Positions 21,996 through 31,890 of a DNA stretch of 64,000 bases are shown here, in pieces; the first letter of the stretch is position 1, and every line of letters begins with the position of its first letter. The notes under the pieces were generated by a model. That model saw nothing but the letters and a program-made list of their open reading frames with translations, was not told the DNA's origin and ran no database searches. Position numbers and translations under genes: made by a program. Origin of the DNA: Rugalucina vietnamica (lineage: Eukaryota > Mollusca > Bivalvia > Lucinida > Lucinidae); the NCBI GenBank assembly GCA_964017185.1, contig OZ024876.1:12339726-12403725 (forward strand), written 5' to 3'.

Positions 21996-22493
21996 ACACT
22001 TTATTACAACACATATTTGGATATGATACTGAATATTGCTGGACCCAAAATGGCAGGGGCAGATCCAGGATTTATGACGGGTGGAGGGTGGGGGGTGTTC
22101 AAATGCATCAAGGGGGGGTTGTTTTCTACATTTTACCAATTTTTCTTTTCTTGAAACAGATCTATATCATATGGTCTCAGAGGCGGTTTAAGTGATCCCC
22201 CTGAACCCACTCTAAATCCACTACTGAATAGATGTTTAAGACTATTTTTGCTGTGTCTATAAATTTTACTCTCATTATAACATGTATTCATATTGGATAT
22301 CTAACACAATGTATTAAAGTTGGAAAAGCCTGGGCTGAAACTCGCTACTACTGGACGTGACAAGATATGAAATAAACCGTAAATTTGCTATTGTATTGTG
22401 ATTTTGCAATTGTGATGAAAACTATTTGGTCAGATTGCACTTGTGTGATGCTCCGAAAATGCATGAAAAGTCTGTACATCATAAATAGGTTAG
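21996..22493. other. Intron 3 sequence without recognised features
   Basis: No repeat family or exon signal seen apart from a G-rich patch at 22077-22122. Confidence 0.45.
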
Positions 22494-23379
22494 TAAGGCC
22501 AGTGTTTTTTATTTTTTCGGATTTCCGATCCGCCGACCCGAATTTTCCATAAAATGAAAAAAAAAAAAAAAAAAAAGTCATTTTTTTTTTCCTGAATGTT
22601 CCGACTTGGCGGTTTATCGCGGAGTCTTTGTAAAATGGAATAATCAAAAGTGAAACAGTGCGTGTTCCGACATTTTAATCCGTTAAAAACCCTCTACAAC
22701 AATAAAATTTGTCTATTTACAACATACGATTGAATGTTAACTAGAAAAGCGTCCATGACACCGCGCTTATTGTTGCTGTTGTTGTTGTATTAAAGAGTTC
22801 CGGCTTTGACTTATTCGCGCACCCGGATATTTAACGTGGCCAAGTTTTATTTGCCGATACCGTATTTACAATGATTTTAATTCGCCGTTCTGAATCAAGA
22901 AAGTACAAATTCATTTTCTGGTCGGATAGAAATATACATGATTTAGGTGTCCCAATGCTTAGACAATCTTTGTATGTGTCGCGGTCGAAAATGAGCAACG
23001 TTGCGTAACAGGTGTCATCAATAGCCTACAGCAACCTGTATTTACGGTCTCGTTACGGTCTATCGATAATCCCCTAGCGCGTTTAGCTTATTTTCACAAC
23101 TTTTATGGCTAATCTTAAGAAAACAATGTGTCATTCACGCTTCGCGAGCGGTGAATTGTGTCAGTCTAAAAAATACTGAAATGGCAATTATCACTCGTGA
23201 ATATACACGCAGCCGACACTGTTCGTAAACACATTATGCTTTCCATTAGAAAACGCGATCTTTCAGTTTTAAATGTGCAAAAGATAAGTAATATTAATTG
23301 TTCCCATTGTACCATAAAGAGAAACTGTAAGAAAATCGCACCTTGGCGAATGCCTGACTTTTTTTTTTTTTTGTAGTCA

Positions 23380-23557
23380 TAGTTGCTACATTATGGCAAA
23401 ACAGACCACCCTCAGTCTGGTCCGACAACAGTACCGCAATTCTCTTCCCGACGTCCTGAGGATGCCTTCCACGAGCAAACATGGTATAAATGGTGTTAAA
23501 ACTTGATAAAATGACCGTCAAGGTGCGCTGCCATTCAGCGATACCGATGTACACCAT
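23380..23557 (-). pseudogene. Exon-like minus-strand frame inside the Harbinger-like element
   Basis: Open from ATG at 23557 for about 60 codons (TMFARGRHPQDVGKRIAVLL is its middle), then an A run turns it into lysines. It starts 91 bp from the plus-strand frame, as in a bidirectional promoter. Function unknown. Confidence 0.3.
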
Positions 23558-23647
23558 TCTTGCAACTTGGGGCGAGCCTAAGCAGGCGGGACGTGCTACT
23601 TTCTATGGTTAATAATCGAAATCGGTCTTCCGTTTTGCTTTTCCAAT

Positions 23648-23823
23648 ATGGCGGAGGAAGAACGGTTTCTGTGGTTCGGACTTCATTTAAACCAGTTTTC
23701 CTTGCCTGTAGTGAATAAATTCATTAAGGCCGAGAAGAAACAGACACTTGGCGACATTGTCATCTCGGCAGACCATACAAATAACCACGACAACTGCACA
23801 GTCGCCATAAAAGCGAGTAAAAG
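23648..23823 (+). pseudogene. Exon-like plus-strand frame inside the Harbinger-like element
   Basis: CCAATATGGCGGAGG gives a YY1-like start context. About 58 codons follow (ending VAIKASK) and then GTATGT, a good donor, ahead of a long T run. Probably a captured first exon or a remnant of an element protein; I do not recognise it. Confidence 0.35.
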
Positions 23824-23830
23824 TATGTTT

Positions 23831-23862
<32 letters not shown>

Positions 23863-23969
23863 CCTCCTCCGACCCAATATTTTTTCTAAAAAAATCGGAA
23901 ATCCGAAAAATAAAAAAAAACTGGCCTAAGCACTAAGATTATAATAGGTGAACTAAAACAATAACTTAC

Positions 23970-24012
23970 TTTATGGGTTAAATCTGATTGCTGAAGTCTC
24001 AATAAACAGTTC
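23970..24012 (-). CDS. Semaphorin-like, coding exon 3 (43-bp microexon)
   Basis: This exon is only 43 bp long. It completes Met75 and encodes NCLLRLQQSDLTHK (76-89), matching the semaphorin pattern N-x-L-x-RL-x-x-x-DLT. Acceptor CCTTTCAG|G and donor AAA|GTAAGT are both strong. It is squeezed between a truncated family A copy 34 bp upstream and a Harbinger-like element 40 bp downstream. The other two frames are closed or off-phase. Confidence 0.84.
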
Positions 24013-24045
24013 CTGAAAGGTGGAAAAGCAATAGTTTAATAAGCA

Positions 24046-24131
24046 ATAGCTGTGCAGTTAATGCACAGCTGATCAGTGATTTTGTTTTCACCTACGCATC
24101 TTAAGCTTGTTGGTTTCCTTATATGGCAGCC
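24046..24131 (-). mobile_element. Family A MITE, reverse, only the hairpin and one end
   Basis: AGCTGTGCAGTTAATGCACA stem, then TTGGTTTCCTTATATGGCAG. It starts 34 bp upstream of the exon 3 acceptor. Confidence 0.72.
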
Positions 24132-24327
24132 CAATTATGCCATTCTTATACTGCAGCCCAATTATGCAGTTCGACCTGATATCGTCAAAATTGTTACAGT
24201 TACAAAATTTAAAGGCAGTATATACGTAATATCTTGCCTTGATTATATTTGACAAAATTTACAGCACATGAACTTTTAAAAAATGTATCTCCATCAAAAC
24301 CCTTCAATCTGAACTAGATATGATCAT

Positions 24328-24551
24328 GAGCCGCCCCATGGGAAAACCAACAAACTGCATATGCGAAAACAAAGGCGCAGATCAGCTTCGCGAAGCTCAT
24401 CAGCGCCTTTGTTTTCGCTATTCGGATAGTACAATTACTCCTCTACTTAACTCCAAAATTTCAAGCTTCTAGCCTGCTTCTGTAGCTGTACAGGCCGGTT
24501 TGTGTCAGACCTGTTCGGAAACCACATTGTTGGTTTTTCACAAGGTGGCTC
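24328..24551 (+). mobile_element. Family A MITE, forward
   Basis: Complete ends, but the stem is shortened to CAGCTTCGCGAAGCTC. Confidence 0.83.
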
Positions 24552-24723
24552 ATATGTGTCACATGTTACCTGTATAATAATTCAGTAAATGATCGACAAA
24601 GCGTCGCAATCAGTAAAGTGACATGCCTGTACAGGTACCATGCAACAGGCCTCTACCTTTCACGTCAGCATGCATTTAACAAGTTTTCTCTTCCACAAGA
24701 TTGCCTGGGAAGGATCTACTTAC

Positions 24724-24856
24724 ATAGCGCCTACATATAAGTAGTCTGACAATGGCTGGAGATAGCGGAAATAATTAGGATTTGTTTTTTCCAGTTTGTT
24801 CGAACAAACATTCTCATCATTGAAACTTCCTCTGTCAAACAGTGATACATTCAAAT
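24724..24856 (-). CDS. Semaphorin-like, coding exon 2 (start of sema domain)
   Basis: The acceptor is AATTTCAG|AT and the donor is AT|GTAAGT. The exon supplies the end of codon 31, residues 32-74, and two bases of codon 75. It carries NVS (a glycosylation sequon) and ends in SDYLYVGA, the blade-1 strand that in semaphorins reads like VGA-x-N-x-LYRL across the junction. Length and phase fit both neighbours exactly. A family A copy starts about 60 bp upstream of the acceptor. Confidence 0.87.
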
Positions 24857-24917
24857 CTGAAATTAATGTAAAGGACATAAGCTTTAGCCAAATCTAGTCA
24901 CAATAGTGTCTATATTT

Positions 24918-25147
24918 GAGCCGCCTCGTGGGAAAACAATGTGCTTTCCGAACAGGTCTGACACAAACCGGCCTGTACAGCTACAGAAGCAGGCTAGAAG
25001 CTTGAAATTTTGGAGTTACGTAGAGGAGGAATAGTACTATCAGAGTAGCGAAAACAAAGGCGCTGATCAGCTTCGCGGTTACCGCGAAGCTGATCTGTGC
25101 CTTTGTTTTCGCCTATGCAGATTGTTGGTTTTCCCATGGGGCAGCTC
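24918..25147 (-). mobile_element. Family A MITE, reverse, intact
   Basis: ATTT duplications, CGCGG-class stem (CGCGGTTACCGCG), about 60 bp from the exon 2 acceptor. Confidence 0.86.
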
Positions 25148-25474
25148 ATTTGTTTCGGCTAAAACTTACAATACAAACCAAAAAACGCAATTCCTGAAGT
25201 AGTGGTTACTGCAATGTGGTGCTGACCACCTTATTACCACAGAAATATATGCCAAGTGTTTGAAAAGTGGGTGGTATTTCGCCTGTACTTAATGCTGTAG
25301 TTTTACTAGATTCTAGTAACTGATATGGTGTAAGTCCTATAGGTATAGTCTAGATCTTGAGACTTTGAGTTGAACGATGGTCCTAACATAAAGCTATCTC
25401 CTAGAAGGGAGGGACCTGACTTTGGATTTAGTGAAGGGCTAAACTCTCGTCTCTGGTCTGGCCTCTTGATAAAT
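25148..25474. other. Intron 1 sequence without recognised features
   Basis: No repeat family or exon recognised on either strand. Confidence 0.45.
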
Positions 25475-25708
25475 GAGCCGCCCGGTGGGAAAACCAACAA
25501 TCTGCATAGGCGAAAACAAAGGCGCAGATCAGCTTCGCGGTAACCGCGAAGCTGATCAGCGCCTTTGTTTTCGCTACTCGGATAGTACAATTCATCTTCT
25601 ACTAATATCCGAAATTTCAAGCTTCTAGCTGTTTTCTGTGCTTGTACAGACCGGTTTGTGTCGGACCTGTTTGGAGACGACATTGTTGGTTTTCCCACGA
25701 GGCGGCTC
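25475..25708 (+). mobile_element. Family A MITE, forward, intact
   Basis: GAGCCGCCCGGTGGG to GAGGCGGCTC with CGCGG-class stem; flanks AAAT and AACT. Confidence 0.84.
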
Positions 25709-25970
25709 AACTCTCCCTTTGGTTCCACCGGGCTGGGACACTCAGATAAAAGCTGTAGTCTTGAAGTATCAGGTGTAGCAAGAACAGGCGCTGTACATCA
25801 TACGGCACAAACGCACACACACTGATCAAAGATGAGCTACATGGATATCTCACAGCTGATCTGCATCTCTGTTTTTACATAGCAAGCACCTGGCATTTTT
25901 GTTTTTACATAGGCTAACAGCTGAATTTTCCTTGACACGGACCAAAATGTCTGGTGTACTTTATAAATGA

Positions 25971-26178
25971 ATCAGGTCATGAGATGACCGTATTTTTGCC
26001 TATGCGAAAACAAAGCCGCAGATCAGCTGTGCAGTTACTGTACCTTTGTTTTTGCTACATGGATAGTACAATTCCTCTTCTTCCTAAATCCGAAATTTCA
26101 AGTGTCTAGCCATCTTCGGCCAGTTTGTGTCAGACATGGTCGGAAACCCCGAAGACCAATTTTCTCGCATCGGGACTC
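25971..26178 (+). mobile_element. Family A MITE, forward, stem half lost
   Basis: Right half of the GTGCAG-type stem is missing. End GCATCGGGACTC is mutated. Confidence 0.72.
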
Positions 26179-26658
26179 ATTTTCAACATCCCTTGCAATT
26201 AACCTGAACACAATTACTGAATGAAATTTTACCACAAATTACTTTATTAGCATTGTAATTATTCAGTAATGATACATTTTAAAATAAAAGTGTCACTTGG
26301 ACACAAAGCTGGCAAATTTATGTGCAAATAACTATGCATAACATTAAGATTATCTCAAAATTATAAAGACCTCTGAATATTACACCCAAGGACCCCCACT
26401 GAAAAATCATTCAAGCAGATCTGTAAATGGGTTCATGCTCATTTTTGGGCTAGACAACAAATGGGCACAAGAGTTTCATTGCCCAAAGAAATACAGAACC
26501 TTGAATATAGTTAAGATTCAGTTATTAGAATATTCATGAACTATGATTTTAGTGCAATTTTTGACTATCAGTAGGATATAACTAGGTAGACGGGGAAGTA
26601 TTGAAGACCCCTACCTTATTTTTTGAAGATCATACTCAAGTAAAACAATCATTTATAT
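26179..26658. other. Intron 1 sequence without recognised features
   Basis: A/T-rich; nothing identified. Confidence 0.45.
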
Positions 26659-26893
26659 GAGCCTCGACGCGAGAAAACCGGTCTTCGGGGTTTCCGACCA
26701 GGTCCGACACAAACCGGCCTGTACAAGCTCAGAAAAGAGCTAGAAGCTTGAAATTTCGGATTTAAGTAGAAGAGGAATTGTACTATTCGAGTAGCGAAAA
26801 CAAAGGCGCTGATCAGCTTCGCGGTTACCGCGAAGCTGATCTGTGCCTTTGTTTTCGCCTAGGCAAAAATCTGGTTTTCTCACGATGCGGCTC
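26659..26893 (-). mobile_element. Family A MITE, reverse, intact
   Basis: ATAT flanks, CGCGG-class stem, ends of the second TIR type (GAGAAAACCGGTCTTCGG). Confidence 0.86.
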
Positions 26894-26946
26894 ATATATA
26901 AATTGTTAAATTGCTACTTTTATTTTATTATCAACATTGACAATAT

Positions 26947-27180
26947 GAGCCGCGTCATGAGAAAAACTGATTTTTGCCTTGCTAAAACAAAGGCACAGAT
27001 CAGATGTGCAGTAACTGCACAGCTGATCAGCACCTTTGTTTTCCCTACTCGGATAGTACAAGTACTCTTCTTCTTAAATCCGTAATTTCAAGCTTGCAGC
27101 CTTTTCCTGTTAGTGTACAGACCAGTTTGTATCGGACCTGGTCTTCAACCCTGAAGTCCGGTTTTCCCGCATCTGGGCTC
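26947..27180 (+). mobile_element. Family A MITE, forward
   Basis: ATAT flanks; GTGCAG-class stem (TGTGCAGTAACTGCACA). Lies 50 bp from the previous copy in opposite orientation. Confidence 0.84.
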
Positions 27181-27350
27181 ATATGCCGAAGCCTTTGAAG
27201 TTCTGATAGTATCATCATTCACCTCAGGTGGACAAATCTCATCAAAACTTGGATTGACATTTTGTCAAAATTTCATCCTAACATGTGAAAAATCTAATAA
27301 AAAATATTAGGAAAAAAATTAATGGCAATATCTGGTGACTGAAGGTCTGA

Positions 27351-27597
27351 GAGCCGTCGCATGAAAAAACACACACAATAATGTGGGTTTTTATTTCTGA
27401 CAAAGTCCGACACAAACTGATCTGTACAGCTACATAAGATGGCTAGAAGCTTCAAATTTCAGATTTAAGTAGAAGAGGGATTGTACTGTCTGTGTAGTGA
27501 AAATAAAGGTGCTGATCAGCTTCAGGGTTACTGCGAAGCTGATCTACGCCTTTGTTTTTTGCATATGCAAAATGTTGGTTTTCTGGTGCGGCAGCTC
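27351..27597 (-). mobile_element. Family A MITE, reverse
   Basis: Mixed stem CAGCTTCAGGGTTACTGCGA; slightly eroded ends. Confidence 0.78.
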
Positions 27598-27621
27598 CTG
27601 TGTAGTTGCTAATATACAAAT

Positions 27622-27855
27622 GAGCCGCCTCATGGGAAAACCAACAATCTGCATAGGCGAAAACAAAGACGCAGATCAGCTTCGCGGTAACCGCGAAGCT
27701 GATCAGCGCCTTTGTTTTCGCTACTCGGATAGTACAATTCCTCTTCTACTCAAATCCAAAATTTCAAGCTTCTAGCTCTTTTCTGTGCTTGTACAGGCCG
27801 GTTTGTGTCGGACCTGTTCGGAAACCACATTGTTGGTTTTCCCACGAGGCGGCTC
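27622..27855 (+). mobile_element. Family A MITE, forward, intact (reference copy)
   Basis: AAAT duplications surround GAGCCGCCTCATGGGAAAAC and its mirror. Order inside: outer TIR, ATCTGCATAGGCGAAAACAA, central palindrome CAGCTTCGCGGTAACCGCGA, TCGGATAGTACAATTCCTC, AAATTTCAAGCTTCTAGC, TGTACAGGCCGGTTTGTGTC, outer TIR. No coding frame. Superfamily not recognised: 4-bp duplications are known for Chapaev and Sola, but the ends fit neither well. Confidence 0.88.
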
Positions 27856-27882
27856 AAATACTGCATGACGAAGGAAACTCAG

Positions 27883-28010
27883 GTAGTACAATCTCTCTTC
27901 TTCTTAAATCCAAAATTTCAAGCTTCTAGACTTCTTCTGTGACTGTACAGGCCAGTCTATGTCAAACCTGGTTGGAAACCCAGAAGACTGGTTTTACCAC
28001 ATTGTTGCTC
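27883..28010 (+). mobile_element. Family A MITE, right half only
   Basis: Begins at GGTAGTACAATCTCTCTTC and runs to CACATTGTTGCTC. Confidence 0.72.
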
Positions 28011-28189
28011 ATGGCATTAAAGGTATAACTTAGCTCATATGCTAGCATGGGTACCAATAAAAGACTTTTGCAAAAAAACCCAAGAGATGCTCATCCAGAG
28101 CTGTCTTAACCTAGAGTGGAGGTGGCAAACTAGATATTCGGTCTGAATCATGTCTGGTTAGTATTGAAGGTGACCCCTGGTAAACCACC

Positions 28190-29175
28190 ACATCGAAACT
28201 GTATTTTTGCCTATGTGAAAACAAAGGCGCAGACCAGCTGTGCAGTAAATGCACAGCTGATCAGCACCTTTGTTTTCGCTACACAGATAGTACATTTCCT
28301 CCTACTTAGGCCACACCAAATAAATTAGTAGATGCTCATCCCCGCCCGCCCCCGAAAAATCCCCCGCCCCGAACTTTTTTATTTGGAAAAAAAAAATTCT
28401 TTTTGGGGTGTTGCAATGGACCAGGGTCGAAACGACCCGAAACCATCAAAACCGGAAGACGCTTGCAATCATAAAGCGTCCATGTGAGCAAACTTGAAAA
28501 TGAAAGTAGACTTGCCTTTTTCAGTTTTTGTGCAAATTTTTGCGAGTTTTGAGGCACAATTCACCTAGAAATCTAACCAAGTAGACATGTTTGTGCTACT
28601 GCGTATTCGCAAAGGCTGTAGTATCATCAAAGACTGGTATGGGGTGAAAAGGGCCTGTGAAAACCTTACGTTTGCCTATCTCTTTGACGAGTTCAGGAAT
28701 GGAACATTGGACAGCAGCACACCAATTGACATAAATTCTTCTGTATTAAGCCTGTTTGTGGGCCCCAAAAAAACAGAACTTTGCTTACTTTGGCATATTT
28801 TATGCTGTCCAGAATAGTTAGTATCTTGAAAGCCATAGACCATCTAGTCATTGCTTATTTACTGTAATTCAGTCCAGATTTAATTAGCAAATCTAGTCCA
28901 AAACCTAGTCATTTCTGTATTTCTTGCAGTAACAAAACAACTGGTGTTAATAAACAACAACACGTTTTTGATTATACTCATTTATTTCCATTTGACATGC
29001 AAAACTGGTAGGTGTTTGACAATATCGACTGAAGGTGTGAAAAATAAAAAATAAAAACCTCCCACCCGCCCCATTTTTTCATAAAAATTGGATGAGCATC
29101 TACTAATTTATTTGGTGTGGCCTTATATCCAAAACTTCATGGCTTTCTGCTGTGGATTTTCTCGGGTTGCGGCTC
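28190..29175 (+). mobile_element. Family A MITE, forward, split by a Harbinger-like element
   Basis: The two pieces rejoin at CTACTTA/TATCCAAAAC when 28309-29122 and one TTA are removed. Stem of the GTGCA class. Confidence 0.83.
28309..29122. mobile_element. PIF/Harbinger-like element with ~33-bp TIRs
   Basis: GGCCACACCAAATAAATTAG with TAGATGCTCATCC is mirrored exactly, flanked by TTA (28306-28308, 29123-29125). Subterminal C-rich blocks (CCCGCCCGCCC, CCACCCGCCCC) are inside each TIR. The interior has divergent short frames starting at 28557 (minus) and 28587 (plus), neither recognised. Confidence 0.82.
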
Positions 29176-29530
29176 ATTTGGTCATGACAGTATTTCTATG
29201 GCCATGCTTCCTCTTCCACTGATCCAAGAAGACCTTCGTTTCTACAACCTCGGCTCAGGCTTATCAATTACACTTAAGAAATTATAGTCAACAAATGTAC
29301 ACGAGACACTTTCAGAAAACACCTTATTTTGAACAAACTTCCTACTTCGCTTTACATTTAGTATAAACTTTGTGTCAACATAAAATAAAATCAGTGCAGA
29401 AGATACTGAGGGAATTTGAAGCAAAAGCCATTTGTTCCAACTTCCCACCCCCTCGCCCAGGGGGCAGGACGGGCAATTCCAGTCAGGGCAACCATGACCA
29501 TCCCTTAATGTCTCACCCATATAACTAACA
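29176..29530. other. Intron 1 sequence, open frame not supported
   Basis: A minus-strand frame of about 100 codons (29559-29242) has no family match that I recognise, no convincing splice borders, and is cut by the start of the next repeat. Confidence 0.4.
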
Positions 29531-29921
29531 CCAGAAGACAATGGGTCCTGAAACCTCACTTGACCTGATGCTGGTTGACTTTGGTATAAAATAGGTCAAG
29601 GTCATGCCAGAGTAATCATTTACATACACCATACATTGTAGAGATTGAATCCCCTATGCTATGCTACATGAAAAGTTTCAGGATCACAGGACTTTGCGCT
29701 GTCTCCCCCGAGAAGGAGATTTCTTATTGTTTTTACCATATTTGGGCATAAGTGCCATCTTGATCATGTGTCCTTGACCATTTATACACTTTTGTTCCCA
29801 TTTCTCACAAAGGTTCCACATTAAATTTGGCTTTTATTGGCAAACCTGTGCAAAGATCTTTGATAATGGTGGATGGACGAAAGGACGGAGGATGGACTGT
29901 GCCTGCAGCTCAGATGAGCTA
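29531..29921 (+). mobile_element. HINE-B, short degenerate copy with one core
   Basis: ACCAGAAGACAATGGGTCCT start, one core (ATAGGTCAAGGTCATG, CATCTTGATCATGTG), GGACGAAAGGACGGAGG tract, CAGATGAGCTA end. Confidence 0.68.
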
Positions 29922-30047
29922 GATGAAAGCTCAAGATCGAATCCAAGACCTTGTTTACCAGACAAGTACTTCTGCCATGTTGGCTTCTTGTATTAACAAA
30001 AAAGGTTTTGTTTGCTGGTTGAGTTAGTTCACCACCTCAAAGTTCAC

Positions 30048-30303
30048 ATAAGGAAAACATGTTCGTGAAATGTGTACCCCCTTATACCCCACTTTTATAC
30101 AGTAAAACTGGGGTATGCCTATTTTTCTTAATTTTGCTCCAAAACATAGATTGTGGGTAGTCGTTAGAAGCGGTTCTAACGTGTACCCACAATCTCTGTT
30201 TTGAGCAAAAATATGAAAAAATATCAAAAGCTTTCTCAAGATATTTTCCATTTTTACAGCCGAAAAAAATGAACATTGCATGGGCATGTTTTTGTAATGA
30301 TGT
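30048..30303. mobile_element. Family C foldback, copy 3
   Basis: AAGGAAAACATGTTCGTG to TGGGCATGTTTTTGTAATG; the loop side has lost most of the GCCTCG segment. Confidence 0.8.
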
Positions 30304-30463
30304 TCGGGTGGTCAATTATCCTAGCCACACTGTTTCTGAGCAAGTCTCCAGAAATGCAGATTATCAGTACTTAGTGCACGTTTCTTTCACCACTAACTGA
30401 AAAATAAGTTCTTGCTCTGCTCAACTCAGAGATGCAGCAGGGAAAAGACTGTGGAAATAATTT

Positions 30464-30692
30464 GAGGCGTGACGTGAGAAAACAGGTCTTCAGGGTTTCC
30501 GACCAGGTCTGACACAAAACGAGCTGTACAAGCACAGAAGACAGCTAGAGGCTGAAAATTTTAGATTTAGAAAGAAGAGGAATTGTACTATCTGACTGTA
30601 GTGAAAACAAAGGCGCTGATTAGCTGTGCAGCTACGATCTGCGCCTGTGTTTTTGCACAGACAAAAATCCAATTTTTCTCATGCCATGACTC
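30464..30692 (-). mobile_element. Family A MITE, reverse
   Basis: GAGGCGTGACGTGAG to GCCATGACTC. Stem partly deleted. Confidence 0.77.
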
Positions 30693-30745
30693 TTTTCATG
30701 ACCCAAATCTTCAAAAATGAAAAATGCCTCTTGAGGATTATATAC

Positions 30746-30940
30746 GAGCCGCCTCATGGGAAAACCAACAATCTGCATAGGCGAAAACAAAGACGCAGAT
30801 CAGCTTCGCGGTAATAGTACAGTTCCTCTTCTACTTAAATCCGAAATTTCAAGCTTCTAGCTCTTTTCTGTGCTTGTACAGCCCAGTTTGTATCGGACCT
30901 GTTCGGAAACCACATTGTTGGTTTTCCCACGAGGCCGCTC
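30746..30940 (+). mobile_element. Family A MITE, forward, hairpin deletion
   Basis: The sequence jumps from the stem (CTTCGCGGTAA) straight to TAGTACAGTTCC, so the right half of the hairpin is gone. Its end lies 42 bp from the exon 1 donor. Confidence 0.82.
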
Positions 30941-30982
30941 ATACAATTACGCCCAGTCAATTTTTGTAACAGTAGCCCTTAC

Positions 30983-31073
30983 CTGATTTCTTCAGCTTCA
31001 ACTGGGTCCATGATGGACCGGGACACAAACACACCACCACATAGATGACTAGAATTCTGTTCGGGACTGCCAT
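30983..31073 (-). CDS. Semaphorin-like, coding exon 1 (signal peptide)
   Basis: The exon encodes residues 1-30 plus one base. After MAVPNR comes a hydrophobic run (ILVIYVVVCLC) and small residues, a typical signal peptide. The donor is CAG|GTAAGG, phase 1. The start at 31073 was chosen because the signal peptide follows at once; the frame stays open upstream to another ATG at 31169, so a longer start is possible but would bury the signal. The spare G joins AT of exon 2 to make Asp31. A family A element begins 42 bp into the intron. Confidence 0.8.
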
Positions 31074-31134
31074 TGTATAGGTACGGAAAGTCTTTACTCT
31101 TTCTTCTCCAGGGGGGAATGTTAACTCAAAATCA
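31074..31134 (-). other. Putative 5' UTR part of exon 1
   Basis: On the minus strand a pyrimidine-rich tract ending in CTCAG lies just before 31134. The leader of coding exon 1 could therefore be a spliced exon with further non-coding exons to the right. This rests only on the acceptor-like sequence. Confidence 0.35.
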
Positions 31135-31149
31135 CTGAGGTTATGAAAA

Positions 31150-31217
31150 CAAAAGCTCAACAAGTCCACATCACCGATGCATTCGAGCTCAACAAGTCCA
31201 CATCACCGATGCATTCG
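31150..31217. repeat. 32-bp tandem duplication upstream of exon 1
   Basis: AGCTCAACAAGTCCACATCA then CCGATGCATTCG occurs twice in a row, in the region just upstream of the predicted start. Confidence 0.8.
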
Positions 31218-31890
31218 TTTAGGTAGAAATATTCCAAAAGTCTGGTGAATCCTGAAAATTCTTGGAAACTTTCACATCATCTTATCCAATATATACCTTC
31301 CACTTCAATTAGCGCTTATTTCTTGTCTGATGATGGAATGCAATAACTGGCTGATAAGTTTTTCATCTAAAAGACTGAGAAATTACTTATTCCTGTTCTT
31401 AACTTTTTTAAGTTAAAGATTCAAAACTTATTAAGAAATCTTAATATTCACTCGATCCACCAGGAAGATCAGGTTTCATTAATATTCAGTCCACCTTCTT
31501 GTTTATTTTACTTACACTATTTACATGTTACAGTTTAATAATTCTCGCTCTCTTTCTCCGGTATTTACATATTCATTTCAACCATGTCAACACTAAGTAC
31601 TCCAATTTCTCTGAAATAAAACAAGAAGATTGACGTTGTATTATGTTAAATTGTTTAATGTGTGACATTTGAAAAAAAAAAAAAAAAAACAATGTACAAT
31701 TGACGCAATATTTACTTCCTAGTGGTGTTGTTGATATGTGAATATTGATATCACCAGAAACACTGTCTTTCATCAACTAGGCCACTATACATCTACAGGC
31801 TATTTAAAACTTATATAACAGTTACATTTTTATATGTCCATCGATCTCTGTATTTTTCTTGGAAATTCACCATGGTCCAGAGTTCACATA
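31218..31890. other. Region upstream of the semaphorin start
   Basis: A/T-rich with an A run at 31672-31689. May hold non-coding exons or a promoter, but no element could be pinned down. Confidence 0.35.

Larger units (their letters stand above)
22497..23926. mobile_element. PIF/Harbinger-like element with divergent exon-like frames
   Basis: GGCCAGTGTTTTTTATTTTT with TCGGATTTCCGA is mirrored at the right end, and TAA flanks both sides (22494-22496, 23927-23929). TWA duplications with GGCC ends are the Harbinger signature. Near the centre, two frames diverge: minus from 23557 (MVYIGIAEWQRTLTV) and plus from 23648 (MAEEERFLWFGLHL), the latter ending at a donor AAAA|GTATGT at 23824. Neither looks like a Harbinger transposase or Myb-like protein. 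Confidence 0.75.
486..31073 (-). other. Semaphorin-like gene, coding part (5' eight coding exons; 3' part beyond window)
   Basis: Eight minus-strand exons join in phase into one open frame of 274 codons that leaves the window on the left. Intron lengths from 5' to 3' are about 6126, 711, 2214, 10949, 8039, 566 and 1161 bp, and all borders are GT-AG. The product starts with a secretory signal and continues into a sema domain, the seven-bladed propeller of axon-guidance ligands that bind plexins at the cell surface. Diagnostic pieces in order are VGAMN (72-76), a cysteine pair C104 and C115, VCGTGGYAP (134-142), CPFDP (165-169), FVGSFDV (232-238), FFFFRE (248-253) and VAKVCK (269-274). Five N-glycosylation sequons (N33, N153, N172, N210, N239) fit an extracellular protein. 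The subclass is not clear, because the PSI, Ig or thrombospondin part lies outside the window. Confidence 0.88.

Noticed and set aside
23683-23877. Minus-strand frame starting with many lysines
   Set aside because: Poly-A tract read as lysine, antisense to the exon-like plus frame.
29242-29559. 106-codon minus-strand frame as a further semaphorin exon
   Set aside because: No sema motif, no matching phase with exon 1 or 2, and exons 1 and 2 already join in phase across it.
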